64,000 nucleotides of DNA from Bacteroidota bacterium (lineage in GTDB: Bacteria > Bacteroidota > Bacteroidia > Palsa-948): NCBI GenBank assembly GCA_016195025.1, contig JACQAL010000060.1:54249-118248 (forward strand), written 5' to 3'. The notes beneath the pieces were generated by a model that saw nothing but the letters and a program-made list of their open reading frames with translations, was not told the DNA's origin and searched no databases. Of this stretch, positions 1-7,836 are shown piece after piece. How positions within the stretch are numbered: the stretch's first letter is position 1; each line of letters starts with the position of its first letter. The position numbers and the translations under genes were made by a program.

Positions 1-1
1 A

Positions 2-748
2 GATACGTACGAAGGTTCACCCGTAGCCATCACTACTTTCCTTTCAGTAGTTTCCAAAGGCGCGGCTGTTTTCATTTTCATGACAATTCTCTACAGAGTT
101 TTCGGACATCTATATGAGAAATGGATTCATGCACTGGTGCTTCTTTCGGCAATCACCATGACCATCGGAAATCTTTTCGCGATGAGGCAGTCCAATATCA
201 AACGATTTCTTGCTTTCTCTTCTATCACTCAAGCGGGATATATTTTGATAGGTGTTGCTTCCGGAACAATGCAGGGAATGTCTTCAGTAATTTATTTTCT
301 GCTGATTTATATTTTCTCCAACGTGGGCGCATTCACAGTCGTTTCTCTCATCAGCGATAAAACCGGTAAAGACGATATAGATGATTACAAAGGACTTTAC
401 AAAACAAATCCAAAGCTTGCCCTTGCTATGATGATTGCGTTACTTTCTCTGGCAGGAGTTCCGCCTACGGCAGGTTTCTTCGGAAAATTATTTCTGCTTA
501 CATCAGGTGCTTCCGCAGGATTGATAACTCTCCTTATCATCGCTTCATTGAACATGGTTATTTCACTTTATTATTATCTGAAAATTGTTAAAGTAATGTT
601 CGTAGATAAAAATGAAACTCCGATTGAAAATTTCTCCAGCGACATTTTGTCAAAAGTTGTTTTGGTACTCTGCATGATAGGAATTCTTGCTATAGGATTT
701 GCAAATTATATTTTTGAATACATCCACTCACTTAGTTTTGGAATATGA
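2..748 (+). CDS. nuoN: NADH-quinone oxidoreductase subunit N, 5' partial
   Basis: Membrane subunit of respiratory complex I, an antiporter-like proton channel. The frame is open to the left window edge and reads D-T-Y-E-G-S-P-V, the conserved loop of NuoN, so the gene starts upstream and the first ATG in the window (80) is internal. Hydrophobic helices run throughout, including the conserved SSITQAGYILIGV segment and a lysine-bearing SVVSKGAA helix. The stop overlaps the next start (ATGA at 745). NuoN is normally the last nuo gene, so the rest of a nuo operon is expected upstream. About half of the protein is visible. Confidence 0.95.
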   Translation, partial: DTYEGSPVAITTFLSVVSKGAAVFIFMTILYRVFGHLYEKWIHALVLLSAITMTIGNLFAMRQSNIKRFLAFSSITQAGYILIGVASGTMQGMSSVIYFLLIYIFSNVGAFTVVSLISDKTGKDDIDDYKGLYKTNPKLALAMMIALLSLAGVPPTAGFFGKLFLLTSGASAGLITLLIIASLNMVISLYYYLKIVKVMFVDKNETPIENFSSDILSKVVLVLCMIGILAIGFANYIFEYIHSLSFGI

Positions 749-1170
749 ATCGTTTAAGTAAAGAAGGACATATCGTTGAAGAGTTGAATGGCGTTCGTTG
801 TTCTATCGTAGAAAAAAATGTTTCGCCTGAGCGTGTTGAGTTCCTGAAAAATCTTTTGGAGCATAACGGATACACGGTAATGGTTGCACAAACTCCTCCG
901 CCTCCTGTGAAACCTCCACCGAAACCTCCCGCTCCTGTCATTGGTCCTGATGGATTGGCTGTAGCAGTTGCACCCCCACCGCCACCGCCTCCTCCGCCAC
1001 CCGCGCCAAATACTTTTACGGTTGGCGTTACAAATATTTCTTTTCATCCGATGCTTGCCGTATATGAACGTTCGCTTTTTACTTCAGAGGGAAAAATTGT
1101 TTCCATCGCTTACTGGAACCAGGAGCCCGAGAAGGAAGAAGAGTTGTATTGGCAGAGAAGGAAAAAATAA
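745..1170 (+). CDS. Hypothetical proline-rich protein downstream of nuoN
   Basis: A 141-residue protein whose ATG overlaps the nuoN stop by four bases, which suggests translational coupling. It has three parts: a charged N-terminus of about 45 residues (VEELNGVRCSIVEKNVSPER), a proline-rich linker at about 50-88 with two polyproline runs, and a C-terminal part with a conserved-looking YERSLFTSEGKIVSIAYW stretch. No signal peptide is visible. I do not recognise the family. Coupling to nuoN hints at a link to complex I or simple co-transcription, but this is inference. The minus-strand ORFs over it are low-complexity shadows of the proline codons. Confidence 0.75.
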   Translation: MNRLSKEGHIVEELNGVRCSIVEKNVSPERVEFLKNLLEHNGYTVMVAQTPPPPVKPPPKPPAPVIGPDGLAVAVAPPPPPPPPPPAPNTFTVGVTNISFHPMLAVYERSLFTSEGKIVSIAYWNQEPEKEEELYWQRRKK

Positions 1171-1219
1171 TTTTACCGTAAAAAAATTTTCTTTACTTTT
1201 GTTCAGCATTTATGACGCA

Positions 1220-1629
1220 ATGAAATCCAGAAAAGAATTCCCTTCCTTTTTTATTTCTCTCCTCGGGGAAGGAATTGTTCACGTTGAAATGAAAGATGTA
1301 AAAGAAATGTCGGTGAAAGACACGATGCAGATTTACGATGAAATGGAGCGGTTGGGCAATGGAGAAAAAATGTGCGTGCTGACCACCTTCAACGGATTTA
1401 TTTCTTCGCAGGATAAAGAAGTTTCAAAATATGCAACGACTGAGCGTGCGAAAAAACTTGTGCTTGCCACTGCTTATGTGTTCGATTCTTTGGCTTTGAG
1501 AATAGCTGTAAATTTTTTATGAACTTTCAAAAACAAATTGCTCAGCGAAAAATTTTTGATGACAAAAAACAAGCACTTGCCTGGCTGAGAAAAATGCGGG
1601 AAGAAATTCTTGCCCCCGTTGAACGCTGA
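1220..1629 (+). pseudogene. STAS-like (DUF7793-type) protein, frameshifted copy
   Basis: The first of two tandem paralogs. The frame from ATG 1220 runs to a TGA at 1520-1522, but the next frame continues the homology directly: F-M-N-F-Q-K-Q, then IFDDKKQALAWLRKMREE, ending at TGA 1627-1629. This matches the FMRFNKQ...VFNSKKKAMKWLREM end of the neighbour at 1643. A single missing T in the T6 run at 1513-1518 explains the break. The fold resembles SpoIIAA/STAS-like regulators of Bacteroidota with a terminal A-x-x-W-L motif; this family call is from memory. The break could be a real pseudogenising deletion or a homopolymer error in the assembly. Confidence 0.75.
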
Positions 1630-1642
1630 TTCTTTTTTATGA

Positions 1643-2029
1643 ATGAAAAAAGATTTTCCCACCTTTTCCATTTCTGAAATCGAAAAAGGAATTGCTTTTA
1701 TCGAATACAAGGGAATTGAAATGGGGCTGAAAGAAATCATTGAACTTTATGACGAGATAGAAAATTTCGGCAATGGAAAAAAGATTGCCATTCTTAATAC
1801 GTTTAAAGAGTTTATTCCTTCCAACGAGGAAACGATGAAATACGTGGAAGGAGAACGTCCGCCAAAACTTTTATATGCTTCGGCAATTGTCGTGGAATCG
1901 CTCGCAACACGCCTTGCGATGATGATGTTTATGCGATTCAACAAACAAAGAGTTCCGCGAAAAGTTTTTAACAGCAAAAAGAAAGCGATGAAGTGGCTCA
2001 GAGAAATGAGTAGGAAAAAATCAGATTGA
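1643..2029 (+). CDS. STAS-like (DUF7793-type) protein, intact paralog
   Basis: A 128-residue soluble protein, the intact partner of the frameshifted gene just upstream. Shared landmarks are FPTF/FPSF near the start, a middle IYDE/LYDE-MERLGNG/IENFGNG block, KYVEGERPPKLLYASAIVVESLATR, and a C-terminal KKAMKWLREM. The layout (alternating strand and helix, a late A-x-x-W-L) resembles SpoIIAA/STAS-like small proteins, several of which act in partner-switching regulation. No function is proven for this type. It converges on the threonine aldolase gene and overlaps its 3' end by nine bases. Confidence 0.8.
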   Translation: MKKDFPTFSISEIEKGIAFIEYKGIEMGLKEIIELYDEIENFGNGKKIAILNTFKEFIPSNEETMKYVEGERPPKLLYASAIVVESLATRLAMMMFMRFNKQRVPRKVFNSKKKAMKWLREMSRKKSD

Positions 2030-3043
2030 TTTCAGCGCCTTCAAAGTTTTTTCCAGCATCTCATCAGTGAAGTCAAGGTGAGTAACAAAGCGCACCATTT
2101 TTTTTCCAAAGGCAATTCCTTTCACATCTTTCTCTCCAAGTTTCGCTATGAATTCCTGAGAAGTCATTGGTTCTTTTACAGTGAAGATGATAATGTTTGT
2201 CGTGACGGGAAGAAGTTCCTGAACATAGGGAGCAGTTTTTAATACTTCCGCAATTTTCTGTGCGCGGATATGGTCTTCTTTCAAACGTTTGATATTATTG
2301 TCGAGCGCGTAAAGTCCCGCACTTGCAATGAATCCCGCCTGACGCATTCCTCCTCCGAAAACTTTTCGCACTCTTCGTGCTTTTTTAATGTAGTCTGCAT
2401 CGCCAACTAAAACAGAACCGACAGGACAACCTAATCCTTTTGAAAAACAAATGGAAACTGAATCAAAATACTTTGCAGTTTCAGCAGGAGAATCTCCTGT
2501 TTCAGCGAGCGCGTTAAAAATTCGCGCGCCATCCAGGTGAAGTTTCAAATTATTTTTCTTGCAGACTTCAGAGATTTCTTTGATTGAGTCCAGAGAATAA
2601 TAACTTCCACCAGCGCGGTTCACTGTATTTTCCAAACACACCAGCGTTGTCTGCGGAAGCCAGTCAAATGGCGCATTAATATTTTCCGAAACTTGTTGAG
2701 CGGAAAGCCTTCCCTGGTCTCCGTTCACCAATCGCACCTGAACTCCGGAGTTGAAAGCAATTCCTCCCGCTTCATTTATATAAATGTGCGCGGCAATATC
2801 GCAGATCAATTCATTGCCCGGCTGCGTGTGCGCTTTGATAGCGACCTGATTCGTCATTGTTCCCGAAGGACAATACACGCCCGCTTCTTTTCCGAAAAGT
2901 TTTGCTGTGCGTTCTTCCAGCAGATTTACGCTCGGGTCTTCTTTGAAAACATCATCGCCTACTTGCGCGTTCATCATCGCTTCGAGCATTCCTTTGGATG
3001 GGCGCGTAACGGTATCACTTCTTAAGTCAATAAATTTTTCCAT
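2021..3043 (-). CDS. ltaE: Low-specificity L-threonine aldolase
   Basis: PLP enzyme of fold type I that cleaves L-threonine or allo-threonine to glycine and acetaldehyde. At 340 residues the length is usual for the family. It opens with the typical IDLRSDTVTRP, has YCPSGTMTNQVA at about 57-68, the PLP-contacting DGAR at 171-174, and the Schiff-base lysine K202 in CFSKGLGCPVGS. It stands alone on the minus strand, with only about 67 bases between its start and the divergent ABC ATPase gene, so the two share a promoter region. The gene supplies glycine or degrades threonine in the cytoplasm. Confidence 0.93.
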   Translation of the reverse strand: MEKFIDLRSDTVTRPSKGMLEAMMNAQVGDDVFKEDPSVNLLEERTAKLFGKEAGVYCPSGTMTNQVAIKAHTQPGNELICDIAAHIYINEAGGIAFNSGVQVRLVNGDQGRLSAQQVSENINAPFDWLPQTTLVCLENTVNRAGGSYYSLDSIKEISEVCKKNNLKLHLDGARIFNALAETGDSPAETAKYFDSVSICFSKGLGCPVGSVLVGDADYIKKARRVRKVFGGGMRQAGFIASAGLYALDNNIKRLKEDHIRAQKIAEVLKTAPYVQELLPVTTNIIIFTVKEPMTSQEFIAKLGEKDVKGIAFGKKMVRFVTHLDFTDEMLEKTLKALKSI

Positions 3044-3110
3044 AGAGAAAAATAGGGATTGCGAATTTACAAATAACCTTCATATAGAAATCCATTTGTA
3101 TATTCGCCCG

Positions 3111-4055
3111 ATGGAAATTATTTCTGCGCAAAATATTGTAAAACGTTTCGCCAATCACACAGCGTTGGATGAAGTAAGTATTTCCATTCCTGAAAAAAGT
3201 GTTTTTGGTTTGCTCGGTCCGAACGGAGCAGGAAAAACCACGCTTATACGCATCATCAATCAAATTACCGCACCCGACAGCGGACAGGTTTTGTTCAACG
3301 GAGAAAAACTTTCGCAAAAACATATTGAGCAAATCGGCTACCTGCCCGAAGAGCGCGGGCTCTACAAAAAAATGGAAGTGGGCGAACAATGCCTTTACCT
3401 TGCGCAGTTAAAAGGTCTAAGTAAAAAAGAAGCGCAGAAGAAATTAAAAATATGGTTTGAGAAATTTGAGATGGGTAGTTGGTGGAAAAAGAAAGTGGAA
3501 GAACTCTCTAAAGGAATGCAGCAGAAAGTTCAGTTTGTGGCAACCGTTATTCATGAGCCGCGAGTTTTAATTCTCGATGAACCCTTCAGCGGGTTTGATC
3601 CCATCAATGCCAACCTTATCAAGAATGAATTGCTTGAACTGAAAGCAAAAGGTTCCACCATCATGCTTTCCACGCATAATATGAATTCGGTGGAAGAACT
3701 CTGCGGCCATATTGCGCTTATCAACAATGCAAAAACAATTCTGCATGGCTCGGTAAAAGAAATACGCCAGCAATATAAATCAGATACGTATGAAGTGGAT
3801 TTCACAGGTGACTTGATCACATTTACAAAATCGCTCTATGTAAATTTTGAATTACTGGAAAAAAATCAGGAGGGAACGCATTGCAAAGTCAAAGTAAAAC
3901 TTCTACGAAACAAAACTCCGAACGATTTGCTTGAAACCATTCTTCCATTCGTTCAGATACAGGGCCTCCGCGAAATCCTGCCAAGCATGAACGATATTTT
4001 TATTTCGAAAGTGAAAGAAACAGAAATTCATTCAACAGTAAACCTTACTGAATAA
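3111..4055 (+). CDS. ABC transporter ATP-binding protein (DUF4162-type)
   Basis: Cytoplasmic ATPase of an ABC-2-type exporter, 314 residues from ATG 3111. The open frame extends upstream, but that part overlaps the divergent ltaE and is not protein-like. Walker A is LLGPNGAGKTT, the signature is ELSKGMQQKVQF, Walker B is VLILDEPFSGFDP, and the H-loop is STHNM. The C-terminal 80 residues match the tail seen in NatA/DUF4162 ATPases. Such genes are normally followed by one or two ABC-2 permease genes. Here an SDR gene follows six bases later and no permease is near, so the partner must lie elsewhere or be lost. Confidence 0.92.
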   Translation: MEIISAQNIVKRFANHTALDEVSISIPEKSVFGLLGPNGAGKTTLIRIINQITAPDSGQVLFNGEKLSQKHIEQIGYLPEERGLYKKMEVGEQCLYLAQLKGLSKKEAQKKLKIWFEKFEMGSWWKKKVEELSKGMQQKVQFVATVIHEPRVLILDEPFSGFDPINANLIKNELLELKAKGSTIMLSTHNMNSVEELCGHIALINNAKTILHGSVKEIRQQYKSDTYEVDFTGDLITFTKSLYVNFELLEKNQEGTHCKVKVKLLRNKTPNDLLETILPFVQIQGLREILPSMNDIFISKVKETEIHSTVNLTE

Positions 4056-4061
4056 TATTTA

Positions 4062-4733
4062 ATGAATATTATTATTACAGGTGCAAGCAGGGGAATTGGC
4101 TATGAAACCGCCCAGCTTCTTTCCAAAGAACATAAAGTAATTGGAATTGCAAGAACTATCGCTGGCCGGAATTTAAAATCTCCGCCAACTTTTATTTCTC
4201 TTCCTTTTGATTTGGAAAAAGGAAATATAAAAAAGGATTTGCTTCCGCAGATTAAAAAACATTTTGATTCGGCAGATGTTTTAATTAATAATGCAGCAGC
4301 ATTTTTCAGAAAACCTTTTGAAAAAATTTCACGACAAGATTTCGAAAAAATATTTCAGGTAAATGTTTTTTCTGTTGCTGAATTAACCCAGGCAATCCTT
4401 CCTTTGATGAAAAAAGGACACGTCCTTAACATTGCTTCTATGGGAGGAATACAGGGAAGCATAAAATTTCCGGGACTTTCCGCTTATAGTTCCAGCAAAG
4501 GCGCGCTAATTACGCTTACAGAATGCTTGGCAGAAGAATACAAAAACAAAAATATTTCTTTTAACGCAATTGCTTTTGGTGCGGTTCAAACCGAAATGCT
4601 TTCGGAAGCATTTCCAAATTTCAAAGCGCCTCTTACCGCAACGCAGGCAGCAGAGTTTGTTTCTTACTTTGCAGTAAACGGAAATAAATATTTCAACGGA
4701 AAAATTTTGCAGATGGCTTTATCTACTCCGTAA
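4062..4733 (+). CDS. SDR family NAD(P)-dependent oxidoreductase
   Basis: A classical short-chain dehydrogenase of 223 residues. The nucleotide-binding motif TGASRGIG is at residues 6-13, followed by NNAA, a conserved N in the QVNVFS helix, the catalytic serine in NIASMGG, and YSSSKGA with the Tyr-x-x-x-Lys pair. The N-terminal Rossmann half is well conserved and the substrate loop is short. Substrate cannot be told from sequence. It starts six bases after the ABC ATPase and ends five bases before the MFS gene, so the three likely form one transcript. Confidence 0.9.
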   Translation: MNIIITGASRGIGYETAQLLSKEHKVIGIARTIAGRNLKSPPTFISLPFDLEKGNIKKDLLPQIKKHFDSADVLINNAAAFFRKPFEKISRQDFEKIFQVNVFSVAELTQAILPLMKKGHVLNIASMGGIQGSIKFPGLSAYSSSKGALITLTECLAEEYKNKNISFNAIAFGAVQTEMLSEAFPNFKAPLTATQAAEFVSYFAVNGNKYFNGKILQMALSTP

Positions 4734-4738
4734 ATTTT

Positions 4739-5992
4739 GTGAGTTTAGAAAAAAATAATCCTTCCTCTCCCTTTTCTTCGTTTCAGAATAAAGAATTTCT
4801 CTGGTATCTTTTAGCGCGGTTCGGATTAATTCTTGGCGCGCAAATGCAATATACAATTGTTGGCTGGCAAATAAAAGAACTGACGAATGATGCGCTTTCA
4901 CTTGGTCTCATCGGTTTGGGAGAAGCAATTCCTTTTCTCGCCATTGCTCCGTTTGCCGGACACATTGCCGATATAATTGACAGAAAAAAAATTCTTTTTG
5001 TTTCCACTGTAGCAATGATGTTTTCATCCGCATTTCTTTTCTGGTTCACCGTAGATTCTTCCATCATAAATAATTTCGGCACGTTTCCCATTTACTCAGT
5101 AATTTTTCTCACCGGAATTGCCAGGGGATTTATCGGTCCCACTTATTTTGCATTGCTCCCACAAATTGTTTCGCGGGAACTGATTCCAAATGCCGCCACC
5201 TGGAGTTCCACTATTTTTCACATCTGTGTGGTGGCGGGTCCCGCAGCAGGCGGATTGATTCTTGGATTTGCGGGAATGAATTATGCGTACGCAGTTTCAT
5301 TTGTAATGATTGCTTTTTCTCTTCTCTCTATACTTTTTATAAAAAGCCATCCGCTGCCGAAAAAAGAATCCAAAGATTCATTTGTTACCAATCTTTCTGC
5401 GGGAATCCGTTTCGTACTAAAAAATCAAATTGTGTTCAGCGCGCTCTCGCTCGATTTGTTCGCAGTTCTTTTTGGCGGAGCAACCGCACTGCTTCCTATT
5501 TTCGCTACAGATATTCTGCACGTGGGCAGCGAAGGTTTTGGGTTTCTCCGCGCAGCTCCTGCATTTGGTGCGGTGGTAATGGCGGGAGTTCTTGCTTATT
5601 TTCCTCCGCAGAAAAAAGCGGGAACAACTTTACTCTGGTCGGTGGCATTATTTGGAGTTTGCATTATTCTTTTTGCGGTTTCAAAAAATTTTTATCTCTC
5701 ACTTTTCATCCTTGCGCTCAGCGGAGCGTTTGACAATGTAAGCGTAGTGGTTCGCCATATAATTCTTCAACTTGCCACACCGGATGACATGCGCGGGCGA
5801 GTTGCTGCAGTGAACGGAATGTTCATTGGTTCATCGAATGAAATCGGTGCGTTTGAATCGGGAGTTGCCGCAAAACTTCTTGGATTAATTCCATCCGTAA
5901 TTTTTGGCGGCTGCATGACGATTGGAATTGTGGGATTGATCGGGAAAATTTCTCCACGCTTAAGAAAATTAGATTTACAATCCATGCAATAG
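4739..5992 (+). CDS. MFS transporter, EntS-like (MFS_3)
   Basis: A 417-residue, twelve-helix major facilitator. The start is a GTG five bases after the SDR stop. Features of the MFS_3/EntS group are the early YTIVGWQIKELTNDALSLGLIGLGEAIPF segment, the loop-2 motif GHIADIIDRKK, and AAPAFGAVVMAGVLAYFPP in the second half. Relatives export siderophores or drugs, but nothing here fixes the substrate. The tight packing with the ABC ATPase and SDR genes suggests co-expression. No substrate-binding or regulator gene lies alongside. Confidence 0.9.
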   Translation: MSLEKNNPSSPFSSFQNKEFLWYLLARFGLILGAQMQYTIVGWQIKELTNDALSLGLIGLGEAIPFLAIAPFAGHIADIIDRKKILFVSTVAMMFSSAFLFWFTVDSSIINNFGTFPIYSVIFLTGIARGFIGPTYFALLPQIVSRELIPNAATWSSTIFHICVVAGPAAGGLILGFAGMNYAYAVSFVMIAFSLLSILFIKSHPLPKKESKDSFVTNLSAGIRFVLKNQIVFSALSLDLFAVLFGGATALLPIFATDILHVGSEGFGFLRAAPAFGAVVMAGVLAYFPPQKKAGTTLLWSVALFGVCIILFAVSKNFYLSLFILALSGAFDNVSVVVRHIILQLATPDDMRGRVAAVNGMFIGSSNEIGAFESGVAAKLLGLIPSVIFGGCMTIGIVGLIGKISPRLRKLDLQSMQ

Positions 5993-6029
5993 AAATGTTT
6001 TATTTTTGCTCCCCATTAAAAAAAATCCC

Positions 6030-7073
6030 ATGAAAATCATTAAAGGAATTTTAATCACACTTGTTATTCTTGCAGTAATTATTACCGTTATAGGATTTCT
6101 TTCGCCAAGGCACGTTCATGTTGAACGTTCGATGACAATCAAAGCACCTGTGGAAATTGTGCATGCACAAATCAACAATTTAAAAAACTGGAACAATTGG
6201 TCGCCCTGGTATAAAATGGATACCGCTATGAAAATGGAATACAATACTATTGCAGAAGGAGCTGGCGCAAGTTTCAAATGGGAAAGCAAAAATAAAAATG
6301 TTGGCAGCGGAGATTTAACAATCACATCAAGCACCAAAGATTCGATTGTAACCGCGATGAACTTTATGGAAAACGGAACGGCAACCGGAAAATTTGTTTT
6401 CACGAAAGCGGATAGTCCGAAGGACTCCTTACGGAGCGGTACAAAAGTTACCTGGACAATGGAAAGCGATATGGGAATGAATCCTATAGGAAGAATTTTT
6501 GGTTTGTTCATGGATAAAATGGTAGGAAAAGATTTTGAAAAAGGACTTGCAGGAATTAAAGATGTGGCAGAAGCAACTCCGACCGGACCGAAAAAATACC
6601 GCGGCTATGAAGTGGTGGAAATGGATTCGCCTGAAATTATTTTCATAGGAAAAAAAGATTCAATAAGCCGGAATAAAATTTCTGAGTTCTATCAGAAAAA
6701 TCTTCCTGCAGTTTTTGAAGCGGTGAAAAAAGAAAAACTCCAGCCCGCAATTCCTTTTCCTTCCGGATTATTTTTCAAATGGGATACTGTAAATAAAATA
6801 ACTGTGATGGCTGCGGTAATGGCTGTGAAAGGCGATTCAAAAACAAAGGTGAAAGGATTTGAAACGTTTGTTGTTCCCGCAGGAAAAACTTTGAACATAA
6901 AATATTTTGGCGGCTATAATGGAATAGGTCCTGCTCATGAGGCAATGGATGATTACATTAATGAAAAAGGATTTATAAAACGTACCCCTGTAAGAGAAGA
7001 ATACGTGACTGACCCGATGACGGAAAAAGACAGCACTAAATGGCTGACGAATGTAATTTATCCGGTAAAGTGA
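6030..7073 (+). CDS. SRPBCC domain plus GyrI-like effector-binding protein
   Basis: A 347-residue membrane-anchored protein starting at ATG 6030; a TTG 24 bases earlier is less likely. One N-terminal helix (ILITLVILAVIITVIGFL) is followed by an SRPBCC/polyketide-cyclase-like domain (about 25-175, starting HVERSMTIKAPVEIVHAQINNLKNW), then a GyrI/AraC-effector-like domain (about 190-347). The order is common in Bacteroidota proteins of unknown role, which probably bind hydrophobic ligands. Residues around 129-136 (SPKDSLRSG) are encoded by a small dispersed repeat inserted in frame. The 3' end is coupled to the next gene. Confidence 0.85.
   Translation: MKIIKGILITLVILAVIITVIGFLSPRHVHVERSMTIKAPVEIVHAQINNLKNWNNWSPWYKMDTAMKMEYNTIAEGAGASFKWESKNKNVGSGDLTITSSTKDSIVTAMNFMENGTATGKFVFTKADSPKDSLRSGTKVTWTMESDMGMNPIGRIFGLFMDKMVGKDFEKGLAGIKDVAEATPTGPKKYRGYEVVEMDSPEIIFIGKKDSISRNKISEFYQKNLPAVFEAVKKEKLQPAIPFPSGLFFKWDTVNKITVMAAVMAVKGDSKTKVKGFETFVVPAGKTLNIKYFGGYNGIGPAHEAMDDYINEKGFIKRTPVREEYVTDPMTEKDSTKWLTNVIYPVK
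6415..6436 (+). repeat. Small dispersed repeat inserted in frame in a CDS
   Basis: This 22-nt stretch begins GTCCGAAGGACT and ends ACGGAG. It matches 20722-20743 at 20 of 22 positions, in an unrelated region of the window. The first part, AGTCC-GA-AGGACT, can fold into a small hairpin. Here it encodes part of S-P-K-D-S-L-R-S-G inside an SRPBCC domain loop. Confidence 0.65.
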
Positions 7074-7822
7074 CCGAAGAAGAACTCCTTTTATTCCTAG
7101 AAGAAAAAGTTGACAAGTATAACCGCCCTGAATTTATAGAGAGTGATCCCATTTCCATTCCGCATAAGTTTTCAAAGAGAGAAGATATAGAGATTGCCGG
7201 ATTTCTTACCGCTACAATTTCCTGGGGACAACGCATTACTATAATAAAGAATGCAAATGAATTGATGAGACGAATGGATTTTTCTCCATACAGTTTTATC
7301 CTGAACCATTCAAAAAAAGATTTGTCTTCATTCAAAAATTTCAAACACAGAACTTTTAATCATACTGATTTGAAATTTTTTCTCAGTTCATTAAAAAATA
7401 TTTATTGCAAACATAAATCGCTTGAAAATGTTTTTATAGGCGAAAATGTAAAAGAAGCAATCATTAACTTCCGAAAAATATTTTTATCCGTTCCCCATCC
7501 TGCAAGAACGAAAAAACACATTTCAAATCCCGAAGCAAATTCATCTGCAAAAAGATTAAATATGTTTTTACGATGGATGATTCGAAAAGATAAGCGTGGA
7601 GTTGATTTTGGAATCTGGAAAAACTTTTTTCAGAAAGATTTAATGTGTCCGCTTGATGTGCATTCGGGAAATGTGGCTCGTAAACTCGGTTTGCTCGCCC
7701 GAAAACAAAACGACTGGCAAGCAGTTGAAGAACTTACCAGTCGTTTGCGTGAGTTTGATTCGAATGACCCTGTGAAATATGACTTCGCATTGTTCGGCTT
7801 AGGAGTATTCGAATCCCGATAG
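7070..7822 (+). CDS. TIGR02757 family protein
   Basis: A conserved bacterial protein of unknown function, common in Bacteroidota. Recognisable parts are EKVDKYNRPEFIESDPISIPHKFSKREDIEIAGFLTA, ATISWGQR, RLNMFLRWMIRKD and DVHSGNVARKLGLL. I prefer the GTG at 7070, which overlaps the upstream TGA (GTGA) and gives 250 residues in line with family starts; an ATG at 7040 in the same frame would add ten residues. The DVHSG and RWM-RKD motifs recall helix-hairpin-helix DNA glycosylase-like folds, but that is only suggestive. The stop lies inside a 22-nt palindrome that seems to have replaced the original 3' end. Confidence 0.87.
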   Translation: MTEEELLLFLEEKVDKYNRPEFIESDPISIPHKFSKREDIEIAGFLTATISWGQRITIIKNANELMRRMDFSPYSFILNHSKKDLSSFKNFKHRTFNHTDLKFFLSSLKNIYCKHKSLENVFIGENVKEAIINFRKIFLSVPHPARTKKHISNPEANSSAKRLNMFLRWMIRKDKRGVDFGIWKNFFQKDLMCPLDVHSGNVARKLGLLARKQNDWQAVEELTSRLREFDSNDPVKYDFALFGLGVFESR

Positions 7823-7833
7823 CTATCGGGATT
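7812..7833. repeat. Perfect 22-nt palindrome, REP-like or terminator
   Basis: AATCCCGATAG is followed immediately by its reverse complement. It lies between convergent genes, overlaps the last codons and TAG stop of the TIGR02757 gene, and ends three bases before the stop of the THX gene. It could end transcription from both sides, although no long T-run follows on either strand. I recall the same core as a frequent dispersed palindrome in Bacteroidota genomes; genome-wide counts would confirm this. Confidence 0.75.
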
Positions 7834-7836
7834 AAA

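Noticed and set aside
754..1047. Minus-strand Arg/Trp/Gly-rich ORFs opposite the 745 gene
   Set aside because: They are the complement of polyproline codons, low complexity, and overlap a coupled gene with a better context.
3111..4055. The ABC ATPase as GldA, partner of GldF/GldG
   Set aside because: It is 28 kb from gldF and has the DUF4162/NatA-type C-terminus, which differs from GldA as I recall it.
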